The translations under genes and the position numbers were made by a program. From an uncultured Bacteroidales bacterium (GTDB lineage: Bacteria > Bacteroidota > Bacteroidia > Bacteroidales > UBA932): a stretch of 35,546 nt of DNA. Shown here piece by piece: positions 7,367 through 15,778 of this stretch (position 1 is the first letter of the stretch; each line of letters begins with the position of its first letter). The notes below the pieces were generated by a model, which was given only the letters and a program-made list of their open reading frames with translations, was not told the DNA's origin and did no database searches. The stretch is from contig ONWU01000028.1 in NCBI GenBank assembly GCA_900321655.1, positions 1 to 35,546 of the forward strand, written 5' to 3'.

Positions 7367-8539
7367 TTAGAAGCGGTAGCTGAGGGAGAAATTCACGCGG
7401 AAATGGGTAAATTTTCCGCTCTGGGCCATCTCGGAAAGCATATCTGAGCCGGCGTTGAAACTGCGTTTTTCGTTATAGAAACGGAATACGCAGTAATCTG
7501 TCCAGAGATTCAGGAAAAAATGCCCCGCCGTCCAGTTAAGCGCCGCACGGGCGATGAAATTGGGCTGGATGTTTCCCATCATAGCCACCTTTACGGCATT
7601 CTCGTCCGTATACACGAAGCTCTCGGTCTGTTTGTACCGGGCGGTTTCGGTGCGGTTAAACACCGTGAGCATAGGCATAGCCGTCAGGTTGATGGTGAGA
7701 TTGCTCAGGCGGGCCAGATCCCTGCTGGTTTCCGGATCCCGGTGGAACAACACCCAGTTGAAGGAATAGCCCCCGCCCAGGGAGAACTGGTAAGTAGAAT
7801 ATTTGCCGATGCCCTGGGAGACGCTCAGGATAACGTCGTCCTTGGGGTTGACGGTAAAGCCGCCCTGCATATACTTGGCGCCCACGATCCAGGAGCCAGT
7901 AGATTTTCTCTGAAGGGTTTTCCCGTCAAAGGCGGCCGTATAGGAGAACTTTTTCCGGTTGAAGGCATAATACCCGTCCACAATGACATTCACCATCTCT
8001 CCGGGCTCTGTGGACAGAAAAGGAGTGTGGGCATCAATGTTGGTGCTTCCGGGAATTTTCAAATCCATAAAGCCCTCCACCAGACTGGAGTAGCGTGAAT
8101 AACGGAAAGATGCCCCCCAGAAGGTGTTTTCGTAGGCCAGGGAAATGCTTTTGCTGGCCCCTTCCTTTCGGCCCACCTCGTGTGAAAGGCCCAGCGAGAT
8201 ACCGCCATAACCTATTTTCAGGCCCACTTCGTGCGCGGCACGGTCTTTAAGGCGCTGCTCCAGAGTAAAATCGTAGGGCTGATTCTGGAACTGGACATTT
8301 TCACTCCTCACGCTGGTTCCTACAGACCGCATCTCGTAGCCGGCCTGCACGCTCCAGAAGCGTCCCGGTTGGTAAACCCGCTCAGAATCCAGATAGGCCT
8401 TGGGCTCATGGATTTTGTTCCAATACTTGATAACCGTCTTCTTGACGGCTTCCTTCCCGGCAGACTGTGCCTGCGCCGGCAGGCCGAGGACCAACATCCC
8501 GGCCAGGGCCAAACAGATTCTATGCATGAGGTTAGACAT
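7367..8539 (-). CDS. Outer-membrane beta-barrel protein, DUF4421-like
   Basis: A protein of 390 residues with a signal peptide (cleaved after about residue 25, ...GLPAQAQ) and a long run of alternating hydrophobic/aromatic beta strands ending in an aromatic residue (LSYRF), typical of outer-membrane barrels. The segment IKYWNKIHEPKAYLD and the following RFWSVQAGYE resemble the DUF4421 family of Bacteroidetes barrels; this is pattern recognition, not a search result. The frame stays open to 8629, but that extra part runs into the tRNA gene and has no signal sequence, so the start at 8539 is chosen (8527 is possible). The function is unknown. Confidence 0.7.
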   Translation of the reverse strand: MSNLMHRICLALAGMLVLGLPAQAQSAGKEAVKKTVIKYWNKIHEPKAYLDSERVYQPGRFWSVQAGYEMRSVGTSVRSENVQFQNQPYDFTLEQRLKDRAAHEVGLKIGYGGISLGLSHEVGRKEGASKSISLAYENTFWGASFRYSRYSSLVEGFMDLKIPGSTNIDAHTPFLSTEPGEMVNVIVDGYYAFNRKKFSYTAAFDGKTLQRKSTGSWIVGAKYMQGGFTVNPKDDVILSVSQGIGKYSTYQFSLGGGYSFNWVLFHRDPETSRDLARLSNLTINLTAMPMLTVFNRTETARYKQTESFVYTDENAVKVAMMGNIQPNFIARAALNWTAGHFFLNLWTDYCVFRFYNEKRSFNAGSDMLSEMAQSGKFTHFRVNFSLSYRF

Positions 8540-8547
8540 ATTGAAGT

Positions 8548-8579
8548 AAATGCCTCCTACAATACTGTAGAAGGCATTT
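8548..8579 (-). terminator. Hairpin behind the tRNA-Ser gene
   Basis: AAATGCCT (8548-8555) pairs with AGGCATTT (8572-8579), and after one mismatch five further pairs close a 4-nt loop. On the minus strand it directly follows the tRNA 3' end and is followed by a weak T-rich stretch, so it probably ends or processes the tRNA transcript. Confidence 0.55.
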
Positions 8580-8582
8580 TGG

Positions 8583-8670
8583 CGGAGAGACCGAGATTCG
8601 AACTCGGGATACCCTTTTGGAGTATACACGCTTTCCAGGCGTGCCTCTTAAGCCACTCGAGCATCTCTCC
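8583..8670 (-). tRNA. tRNA-Ser (anticodon GGA)
   Basis: Reading the minus strand, an 88-nt class II tRNA runs from GGAGAGA (5' acceptor arm, 8670) to TCTCTCC plus discriminator G (8583). The anticodon stem CACGC/GCGTG holds the loop CTGGAAA, giving anticodon GGA (Ser codons UCC and UCU). There is a long variable arm and a normal T arm (GTTCGAATC). The CCA end is encoded at 8580-8582. Frames read through this region are artefacts. Confidence 0.97.
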
Positions 8671-8704
8671 AGACTTAAGTGAACTTTTTAAGAAACTGCA
8701 AAAA

Positions 8705-11158
8705 TTATTTGCAGGCTTCTGCAAGAGGGACAAACTCATAGCCACGACGGCGCAGGATGCGGATGAGCTCCGGCAGACGGGTGTAGAATTTATCCTTCCG
8801 TGCGTCCCCGGTGCCCAGGTGGATGAGCAGGATGTACCCGTTCAGGCCCCGGGATTTCTCCAGGGAAAGCACCTTGTCCATAATGAACTGACTGCTGAGG
8901 TAGCCTTTCATATCGGGCGTGGTGTAGTCTCCGTTGGTATAGGTACCGCTGGTGTAATTGACCACCTGCAGGCCCATAGAGCATGCCCAGGAGGCAATGG
9001 TGGCGTTGTAATACTCGTAAGGCGGCATAAAGAGAGGGGCCGATGCAGGTGTGATCCCAAAGGGGGCCATCACCTCGAAACTGCGGCGGATATCAGCCTC
9101 GAACTCCTCGCGGGAAACAAGAAGCGCATTCCGGTTTTCCCAAGGGCTGTACAGCAGGTGACCGTAGCTGTGACTTCCCACATAGTGGCCATCGGAGAGC
9201 AAATCCTTCACTACCTGCGGGTATTTCCCGAAGAATTCACCGGTAAAAAAGAAGGCACCGCGGATGCCGAAACGGCGAAGCGTCTCCCGGATGGACGCGG
9301 CCCCATCGGCCTTATCGGCCGCCGTAAACACCAGCGAAATGCGCTTTTTCGAAGGATCCGTTCGCACGATGCCGCCCTGGAAAAGCACATTCTTCCCCGC
9401 TTCCCGCCGTCCTTCCATCTGATAAGCCGACAGGGGAAAAGTGAGGCTGGCGGTGCCGTCCATCGTGGGCTCGTTGGTGGAGTAGTCGTGCGTGGAATCG
9501 TGGTAGACTATTTTGCCGGGCTGGAACGGCTCGTAGTTGTTGCCGCCCTCGGTGGAGATGCCTATCAGCGAATTAAAGATGGTGCTGTATACCGGACCGT
9601 CCACCAGGCCGCCCGTGGTGTTGCCCAGCTTGTAATTGATGATAAAGGAATGAGGCTGTTGCGGATAAGTGCCGCCACGGGGCAGTTCCACAATCATACT
9701 CACGCCCCAGGGATTGCAGCCGAAGAGCCAGTCCCGCAGCGAGCCTTCCATTTCCTGGAAGGTGCAGTCTCCGGTAATCTGCCTGTACAGGATGCACTGG
9801 GACAGAAGGGCCGATGTAAGATTGTTGGAGCACCAGATACCGGGAATGCCGTAGAGGAAGGGACTCCCCTTCGCCCGGTCCTGCACGCGGGCGATGCCGC
9901 TGCGGAGGTTGCGGATGAACTCTTCCCTGCCCTCGGCCGCCAGGTGCACGTGGCCCATATTCATAAAAGGATACCACTGGTAGTGGCGGGCGCTGTCGGC
10001 CCCCATCCAGGGCGTAACGGGTTCCTGCCTGCCATACTCCACGGCCTCCAGAAGGTACTTCCGCTCTCCCGTGAGGCGGTACATTTCCACGCCGGCCAGT
10101 TCCATATCGTCCACCCAGTTGGTTTCCTCATAGATATAGGGACTCACGACGGAAGCCGTCTGGTGGAAGCCGGGATAGTCCTTGCCAGTCTGCCACGCAT
10201 CGGCCGCCTTTTCCGCAATACGCGCCGCCAGTTCCGGGTAATAGGGAGCCAGCACGCGGCTGCCGATGGAAAAGCAGGAGGCATACTTGCCCACGACGGA
10301 GGCCTTGCCGGTGGTTTTGTTCACACCACCGTGACGGCCCTGCTGCTGGGGCTTGCCGGTGCAATAATAGACCGGACGGGCACCTCCTTTGCCCCAGCCG
10401 TAGTCTGCCTGGTCTTCCGGAGGACGGCGCATTCCCACGTGGTCCCGGTCATCGGCCAGCTGGTTGTAGTACTCCCCCGGCTCCGGGTTCATTCTGTCCA
10501 GCCAGTCCAGGCCCCAGCGTATCTCGTCCACAATGTCTGGAATGCCATTGGCCCCAGGGGTGCCGTCCGTTCCGTAAGCGTCTCCAAAAGCCTGCGGATT
10601 GCGCTCGAAGGCATAGGCCATCTGGTAGATGGCATTGGCCGTGGTGGTGGTATACTGGAGGCAGTCGGAAGCGTCGTGCCAGCCGCCCCGCACATCCAGG
10701 TGCTGCCCGCTTTTGGTGGGGTGGTAGATGATGATGGCGTCCCTGGTGTGGCAGCTGTCTTTCAGGAAAGGATTCCAGCCGCAGCGCTGCTGACGCATAT
10801 AATTAAGGACAAAATCCGCCGCGCCGTCATACACCTGCGGGCCGATGGGAAAGGTTTCACTCATCGCATCGGCCGTTTTCAGCCGATAGGCCCCCGGCGT
10901 CCGGAAACCGCTGAAATCCAGCCGGGCCGTAGCCGTCATCTGTCCCAGCGGGCCGGTAGGGCGCGTATCGGCCCGGAAGACCTCTTCGCCGGTGTACGCA
11001 TCCACCAGCGCAAATTCTGCGGGCATTTCCTTGCCCATATAGACCGCCACCTTGGTGGCTGTGGGAAGATATCCCAGTTGATTGATCCGGATCCAACCTT
11101 CGGCCTGCGCCTGAATGCACGCCAGGCACAGGACCGCACCTATGAGTAGTTTTCGCAT
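8705..11158 (-). CDS. Secreted GH9 endoglucanase-type enzyme fused to a polysaccharide deacetylase-like domain
   Basis: An exported 817-residue two-domain protein. After a signal peptide (about 1-19) comes the Ig-like CelD_N domain (about 22-100, INQLGY opening), then a GH9 (alpha/alpha)6 barrel to about residue 585, with catalytic-base aspartates in GGWHDASD (Asp162, Asp165), the family CNPWG segment (481-485) and the proton-donor Glu563 in TNE. Residues about 605-817 form a NodB-like fold: HSYGH (His663, His667) keeps the two metal-binding histidines, but the usual TFDDG is replaced by FTAADKADG. GH9 enzymes cut beta-1,4-glucan chains; the C-terminal domain may remove acetyl groups, or may have lost activity. 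A -7 element lies 5 bp upstream. It is a single-gene unit unless the tRNA-Ser behind it is co-transcribed. Confidence 0.88.
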   Translation of the reverse strand: MRKLLIGAVLCLACIQAQAEGWIRINQLGYLPTATKVAVYMGKEMPAEFALVDAYTGEEVFRADTRPTGPLGQMTATARLDFSGFRTPGAYRLKTADAMSETFPIGPQVYDGAADFVLNYMRQQRCGWNPFLKDSCHTRDAIIIYHPTKSGQHLDVRGGWHDASDCLQYTTTTANAIYQMAYAFERNPQAFGDAYGTDGTPGANGIPDIVDEIRWGLDWLDRMNPEPGEYYNQLADDRDHVGMRRPPEDQADYGWGKGGARPVYYCTGKPQQQGRHGGVNKTTGKASVVGKYASCFSIGSRVLAPYYPELAARIAEKAADAWQTGKDYPGFHQTASVVSPYIYEETNWVDDMELAGVEMYRLTGERKYLLEAVEYGRQEPVTPWMGADSARHYQWYPFMNMGHVHLAAEGREEFIRNLRSGIARVQDRAKGSPFLYGIPGIWCSNNLTSALLSQCILYRQITGDCTFQEMEGSLRDWLFGCNPWGVSMIVELPRGGTYPQQPHSFIINYKLGNTTGGLVDGPVYSTIFNSLIGISTEGGNNYEPFQPGKIVYHDSTHDYSTNEPTMDGTASLTFPLSAYQMEGRREAGKNVLFQGGIVRTDPSKKRISLVFTAADKADGAASIRETLRRFGIRGAFFFTGEFFGKYPQVVKDLLSDGHYVGSHSYGHLLYSPWENRNALLVSREEFEADIRRSFEVMAPFGITPASAPLFMPPYEYYNATIASWACSMGLQVVNYTSGTYTNGDYTTPDMKGYLSSQFIMDKVLSLEKSRGLNGYILLIHLGTGDARKDKFYTRLPELIRILRRRGYEFVPLAEACK

Positions 11159-11162
11159 AGTC

Positions 11163-11227
11163 CAAAGATACGAAAAATAATTCAGGATTATCCGATTTGG
11201 ATAATTGGTAGGATTCGATTATCTTCG
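11163..11227. promoter_or_regulatory. Divergent promoters with a palindrome between GH9 and ATPase genes
   Basis: Leftward: TATCTTTG (11163-11170 on the minus strand) just before the GH9 ATG. Rightward: TTTG (11196-11199), a 20-bp spacer and TATCTTCG (11220-11227) before the ATPase ATG at 11244. Between them is a perfect inverted repeat ATTATCC-N5-GGATAAT (11187-11205) that covers the rightward -33 box, a plausible operator. Confidence 0.4.
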
Positions 11228-11243
11228 CAAAAAAATATGCGTT

Positions 11244-12397
11244 ATGGAGAATCCTTTCTACATTACCGGGACCATTCCGGAGGAATACTTTTGCGACAGG
11301 GAAAAGGAAACTGACAAAATCATTACTCTGCTTGAGAACCAGAGTAATGTGCTCCTGACGGCATATAGAAGAATGGGCAAAACGCAGCTCATCCGGCACA
11401 TATTCGAACAAAACCGTGTAAAAGGGAGGTATTACACTTTTTATGTGGACTTGTATGCTACTTCGTCACTTCGGGAAATGGCCTTTTTTATGGGGAAGGT
11501 GATTTATAGCACGCTGGTTCCCCAGGAAAAACGTACGTGGAATCTGTTCTTCTCAACGGTCAAGTCTTTGGCAGCCGGGTTCAGCATAGACCCGGTTACA
11601 GGCGTGCCTTTAGCTAAACTCCAGTTGGGAGATATTCACTCTCCGGAGCTTACTCTCGAAGAGATATTCTCCTATTTGGAACAGGCCGACAAGCCCTGCA
11701 TCTTCGCCATAGACGAGTTTCAACAGATTGCCAAATACCAGGATAAAATGGTGGAGGAGCTGCTGCGCTCCCATATTCAAAAAATGAACAACTGCCACTT
11801 CATTTTCTCGGGAAGCGACAGACATATTTTGGAGCAGATGTTCCAATCCTACGCAAAGCCATTCTACAACAGCTCCAAACCTGTTTTTCTGGACAGGATA
11901 CCCAAGGACCGGTACATCGATTTCGTTGTTTGCCAATTCGGCCGGGCAGGGAAGATATCGGCCGGGCAGGGAAGATAATGCCGCAGGAGGCTGTTGCTTA
12001 TTGCTATGATTTGTTTGATGGTTATACTTTTTACATGCACAATATCTTCCATGACATTTTTGCCTTCGATAAAGGGGAGACGCTTAATCAGGAGACAATT
12101 GTCAATACCTTAGCCAACATCCTGGAAGAGAACAGCCATACCTACAAAGAAATTATTGGCAAACTGACGCTGGCTCAAAAACAAACGTTAGCGGCCATCG
12201 CAAGGGACAGAATAGCCGAGCATCCGACCTCCGGAGCCTTCGTCAAGAAACACGCCCTGGGGTCTCCCAGTTCTGTACAAAAAGCGTTAGCTTCACTTTT
12301 GGACGATCAGCTTATCAGCTATAAGGTAGAGAAGGATGACAAGCAGTATTTCGTCACTGACAAATACCTGGACATCTGGCTAAGAGAAAACTATTGA
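11244..12397 (+). pseudogene. ATP-binding protein of the archaeal-ATPase/AAA type, frame broken by a 20-bp tandem duplication
   Basis: A P-loop ATPase of a family scattered through Bacteroidetes genomes and often accessory. The N-terminal part has a Walker A-like AYRRMGKT (Lys46) and a Walker B IDEFQ; the C-terminal part (KKHALGSPSSVQKALASLL) looks like a winged helix. The first frame stops at 11976-11978; the second half continues in another frame to 12397. The cause is visible: TCGGCCGGGCAGGGAAGATA occurs twice in tandem (11938-11957 and 11958-11977). Removing one copy restores one open frame of 377 residues with the join GRAGKIMPQEA, which matches the family. The start at 11244 is preferred to 11205 because the family N-terminus begins MENPF. 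Its cellular role is not known. Confidence 0.85.
11938..11977 (+). repeat. Perfect 20-bp tandem duplication
   Basis: Two identical adjacent copies of a 20-bp unit inside the ATPase gene. Twenty is not a multiple of three, so the duplication shifts the frame and creates a TAA at 11976-11978. Loss of one copy by slippage or recombination would repair the gene exactly. Confidence 0.95.
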
Positions 12398-12408
12398 GCC
12401 ATAACAAA

Positions 12409-12435
12409 TCAGGCGGCCCGGGGAGGGTCGCCTGA
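12409..12435 (-). terminator. Hairpin between ATPase and DUF4251 genes
   Basis: TCAGGCG (12409-12415) pairs with CGCCTGA (12429-12435), with a GC-rich inner part. On the minus strand it is followed by TTTGTTATGG, so it may end the leftward SusCD operon; on the plus strand no T-run follows. Confidence 0.5.
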
Positions 12436-12460
12436 ATGGAGTAGTATAGGGCCGATGGCC

Positions 12461-12970
12461 TTAGATGGGATTTGCGCGCTTGTTGTAACTGGCCTGGGCA
12501 AGCGGAACGATGGGACCGTGGAAACGACGGGTGGGGTTGTTTCCTCCGGGGGTGAAAATAACATCGGCCGCATTGTCTCCCTTGCGCATATTGATCTTGT
12601 AGGTTCCTTTCCAGCGACGACCCAGAACGGACATCGTAATCCGGACGTTGCCCTTCTTGTCTACATTCACCTCATATTTGGTGACTTCGCCCATGTTGTT
12701 TTCACCGTTTCCGGTGATGAAACCAGCACAGGCAAAGGCATTTTCCCCTTCATATGAAAGGAAGTAGTCGTTGTTGTCATTGGAAACAATCTCTCCCTCT
12801 ACGGTGGTGTACTCGGAGGGAACCAGGACCCATGCCTTGGCGTTGATGGCAGCCACGGCGGCATCGTAACGCTCCTGTCCCTGCGCGGCTTTCTCCTCCT
12901 TGGACAGTTTCTGTCCAAAGAGGGGAAGTGCGCAAAGTGCAAGCGCTACAAGGGTAGCAAGCTTTTTCAT
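12461..12970 (-). CDS. Secreted DUF4251-type protein, last gene of SusCD operon 1
   Basis: A protein of 169 residues with a signal peptide (cleavage after about residue 20, ...LPLFGQ). The mature part begins with a helix rich in Lys, Glu and Ala (KLSKEEKAAQGQERYDAA) and then has beta strands with the order seen in DUF4251 proteins of Bacteroidetes (a start near 'WVLVPSEY', a Gly/Asn-rich middle, a C-terminal strand with FHGPI). The family has no known function. Its start codon overlaps the stop codon of the upstream lipoprotein gene by one base, so it is the last gene of the SusC-SusD operon. Confidence 0.7.
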   Translation of the reverse strand: MKKLATLVALALCALPLFGQKLSKEEKAAQGQERYDAAVAAINAKAWVLVPSEYTTVEGEIVSNDNNDYFLSYEGENAFACAGFITGNGENNMGEVTKYEVNVDKKGNVRITMSVLGRRWKGTYKINMRKGDNAADVIFTPGGNNPTRRFHGPIVPLAQASYNKRANPI

Positions 12971-13827
12971 TATCTGAGGGCTCCGCTAAGGGTTATACCG
13001 GCCTTGGGAGTGCCGCCCACCACACCACGGTAAATGTGCTTGACGGAGGTTCCGATATACGTGGTCCAATAGTCGTTGGCAATAACCACATTGCCTTCTT
13101 CATCGATGCCACGGAACCAGAGCTGCTCGTTACCGCCGCTGTTGAAGGTCTCCTTCCAAACCTGGATGGGTTCGAAGACGGTGGCCTCACCGAAAGCAAC
13201 GGGACCGCCAATGTTGTGCCAGTTGCCGTCTACGCCACCACGGCCGGTAGCACCCTTGGACTTGTCGTGGCACCACTGATACTGGATCTTGGTGGGGTTG
13301 GGGGTGTTGGCGTCTCCCTTGAAGGAGAAGTTGATGAAGCGGATGCGGGCGATAGAGTCTGTGTCGAACGTAGCCGTGGTGGCACGGTCCGGATTGCCCT
13401 TGTAAGGATACAGGTTGTCCAGGATGATGGGATCCTCATCCAGTTTGAACACAAACAGTTCCTGACGACCTTCCTTGAGGTTGACATCCTTGTCATACAC
13501 CAGGTTGCCCTTGCGATAGAACTTGATGTTCGTATTGCCAGGCTTCGTAGCAAAGAACTTACCTGTGGCACCGGAAGGACCGTAAGGGTAAGTGCCGTTG
13601 ACGGTGAGCTGTCCCACACCGGTGGAACCGGCCACCAGCTTATTGTTAACAAACACCGAGTCTATGGCGTTGGCGGCGTTAACGGCGATGGGCTCCACAT
13701 AAGTAATCTGGAACATAGCCATATTGTCTGCAGCTACCTCCGGAGCAAAGGAAAGACCATGCTTCTGGCAGCTCAGGAGCGCGCAGGCGGCTATAGCAGA
13801 AAACAGAATATATTTAACGTTTTTCAT
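12970..13827 (-). CDS. Lipoprotein of SusCD operon 1, probable surface ligand-binding protein
   Basis: A lipoprotein of 285 residues from this start (lipobox ALLSC about residue 20). The rest is predicted beta-rich, with two stretches resembling Ig-like DUF4397-type repeats (IDSVFVNNK and ARIRFINFS); I am not certain of the family. The position directly after susD is that of SusE/SusF-like surface binding proteins, so a role in binding the nutrient outside the cell is likely. A GTG codon two codons upstream (13833) opens the frame, but the ATG at 13827 is preferred. It is 19 bp after the SusD gene. Confidence 0.7.
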   Translation of the reverse strand: MKNVKYILFSAIAACALLSCQKHGLSFAPEVAADNMAMFQITYVEPIAVNAANAIDSVFVNNKLVAGSTGVGQLTVNGTYPYGPSGATGKFFATKPGNTNIKFYRKGNLVYDKDVNLKEGRQELFVFKLDEDPIILDNLYPYKGNPDRATTATFDTDSIARIRFINFSFKGDANTPNPTKIQYQWCHDKSKGATGRGGVDGNWHNIGGPVAFGEATVFEPIQVWKETFNSGGNEQLWFRGIDEEGNVVIANDYWTTYIGTSVKHIYRGVVGGTPKAGITLSGALR

Positions 13828-13846
13828 ACTCACTGAGAATTAAGCA

Positions 13847-15766
13847 TTACAGAGAAGCAGGGATATCGCCGGGATAGGCGAACCAGGGAATGGAGCACTG
13901 ATAATTGTCGGCATCACCGGCAATGGGTTTCAGGGCCTTCAGGGAATTGAGGTTCCACATATACTCCGAGTTGTAACGGGGACGTACGCGGTAGCAGGGA
14001 GAGCCTTCGTTGCGGCTGTTGTAAGCGCTCTTGCGGTTCTCCACCTGGGCAGGGGCCAGATAGAAGCCCTTGTATACCTTGGTAGGATCCGTATCCCACT
14101 TCTGGTTTACGCTGGACACATCCCAACCGTTACCCTTGGTAGGATAATCTCCGGTGTAGATGATGTCATAGTGGTACTTGCGAAGGTCTGTCCAAGCCTC
14201 GAGAGCACCCCAGGGCCACAGGGCCACATACTTCTGCATCATAATGTGAGAAAGGGTGAGATCTGCCTCGGTGATTCCGTTTACATAAGGGCCGGCCAGA
14301 TATTCGGCAGCCATCTCGTTGTAAGTAGCCTTGGCAATGGCGCTTCCACCGGGGAGGTCTCCACCCACGGCGTAGATGGGATTGTCATCGTCATCCTTAC
14401 CGGTCTCCTTGGGTTTACCAGGATTCAGGTAATTGCCGGTGAACTCCATATCCAGGGCCACACCGTCCTTGAAAGCAGCCAGGGCTTCTCCCTTGCGACC
14501 CATCTTGAACAGGACTTCGGCCACCTCGAACTTGATCTCGGAAGCGGTGAGGAGAATGTAGGGAGCATCGTCACGGAAAATCCAGCGGCCACTGCCTTCC
14601 ACGGTGGTAGTAGGAGTGGCGGCGCGGAAACCGTACAGGTTGGGAGCCGTGCCAGAAGGACCGGAAGCTCCGGTGAAGCCGGAACCGAAATAGGTCCAGT
14701 CCATAATGGCTTCCTTGTCCGTCATCTTGTCATAGTACTGACCGTCAACCGTGCTGAGCTTGGCAGCGGCACGGGGATCGTAGTGACCGGCCACCTTGGT
14801 GGTGTCGCAAATGATCTGATTGGGGTTCAGTTCCCACTTGGTACGGGGAGCGGCGTGAGGGGCAAGGACTTTGTCTCCCGTGGTTTCGTCGTACTGAGGA
14901 ACGGTACCGGTCATAATTTGCACTATGTAGTCTGACTGCCAGTATACATTGGTGAGGTTCTGACGGGTGGTGCCCCAGAAGTTGTTATAGGCGCTGAACT
15001 GGGCATCGGCACCGCCGCCGCCACGCTCCACGGCAAAGTTGGAACCATTACCGTCGATGGCCAGGGCTGCGTGCTCGAAGAAATCATCGGCATACTTTTC
15101 GGCGAAATCCTTCTTGTTGGAGAGAGCGGCCAGGTCTGTCACGATTACGGAATGGGCAAACTTGATCCACTTGGATTTGTCTCCGTGGTAAGCAAGGTCT
15201 CCCTTGGTAAGGTAGGTGCCATAATCGCTGTTGTCCTCCTTCTCCAGGTATCCGATAGCGGTTTCGGCCCATTCACGGGACTTCTCCATAAGGGTGTACT
15301 CATAGTCGTAGTCGTGGGCCAGGCGGCCGGGCTCATATGCCTGCAGGACGGGAGCGTCTGCGTGATACTTGGCAATGCAGTCCCAGGAGAAGGCCTTGAT
15401 GGCATAGCCGATACCGGCCAGCGTCCACTGCTCGGCCTCGACGGCCTGGTTGATCATATTCTCCAGGTTCATACCCTGAAGCCAGTAGGTCATACGCCAC
15501 ATTTCGCCGCCGGCATCGCTACCGGCCGTGTAGTAGTTGTTGGCAAAGTTGGTGTAGGAGTTGGTTCCCATCATCTGGGTAAGCGGGCCCAGGGCTCGGA
15601 TATCCCAGTAGAAACCCTGATAGGCAGACAGGACACCCGGCAGATAAAGACCGGCGTCCACATAGTCCGGTGCATCCTGGTTGGTGTTGACATCCATAAA
15701 TTTCTGGCATCCGCTGAAATTCAGAACGGCTGCAGCAAGAAGGATGGTAGATATAATCTTTTTCAT
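13847..15766 (-). CDS. SusD/RagB-family outer-membrane nutrient-binding lipoprotein (SusD-like_2 type), operon 1
   Basis: The surface lipoprotein lid of the SusCD import complex. It has 639 residues from the start at 15766, with a lipobox around Cys20 (FSGC). The N-terminal part (VNTNQDAPDY, then ALGPLTQMMG) and the TPR-like helices match the SusD-like_2 branch rather than the classic SusD/RagB branch; this branch is common in pairs whose substrate is not a plain polysaccharide, so the ligand could be a peptide or glycoconjugate. The open frame extends four codons upstream to a TTG at 15778. It follows the SusC gene by 12 bp. Confidence 0.9.
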   Translation of the reverse strand: MKKIISTILLAAAVLNFSGCQKFMDVNTNQDAPDYVDAGLYLPGVLSAYQGFYWDIRALGPLTQMMGTNSYTNFANNYYTAGSDAGGEMWRMTYWLQGMNLENMINQAVEAEQWTLAGIGYAIKAFSWDCIAKYHADAPVLQAYEPGRLAHDYDYEYTLMEKSREWAETAIGYLEKEDNSDYGTYLTKGDLAYHGDKSKWIKFAHSVIVTDLAALSNKKDFAEKYADDFFEHAALAIDGNGSNFAVERGGGGADAQFSAYNNFWGTTRQNLTNVYWQSDYIVQIMTGTVPQYDETTGDKVLAPHAAPRTKWELNPNQIICDTTKVAGHYDPRAAAKLSTVDGQYYDKMTDKEAIMDWTYFGSGFTGASGPSGTAPNLYGFRAATPTTTVEGSGRWIFRDDAPYILLTASEIKFEVAEVLFKMGRKGEALAAFKDGVALDMEFTGNYLNPGKPKETGKDDDDNPIYAVGGDLPGGSAIAKATYNEMAAEYLAGPYVNGITEADLTLSHIMMQKYVALWPWGALEAWTDLRKYHYDIIYTGDYPTKGNGWDVSSVNQKWDTDPTKVYKGFYLAPAQVENRKSAYNSRNEGSPCYRVRPRYNSEYMWNLNSLKALKPIAGDADNYQCSIPWFAYPGDIPASL

Positions 15767-15778
15767 GGTCTCGCTCAA

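Noticed and set aside
8557-8745. A 62-residue frame containing EMLEWLKRHAWKA
   Set aside because: This is the translation of tRNA-Ser, a frequent false protein.
8231-11149. An open frame of 972 codons on the plus strand opposite the barrel gene, tRNA and GH9 gene
   Set aside because: It reads straight through a tRNA gene and lies antisense to two well-supported genes.
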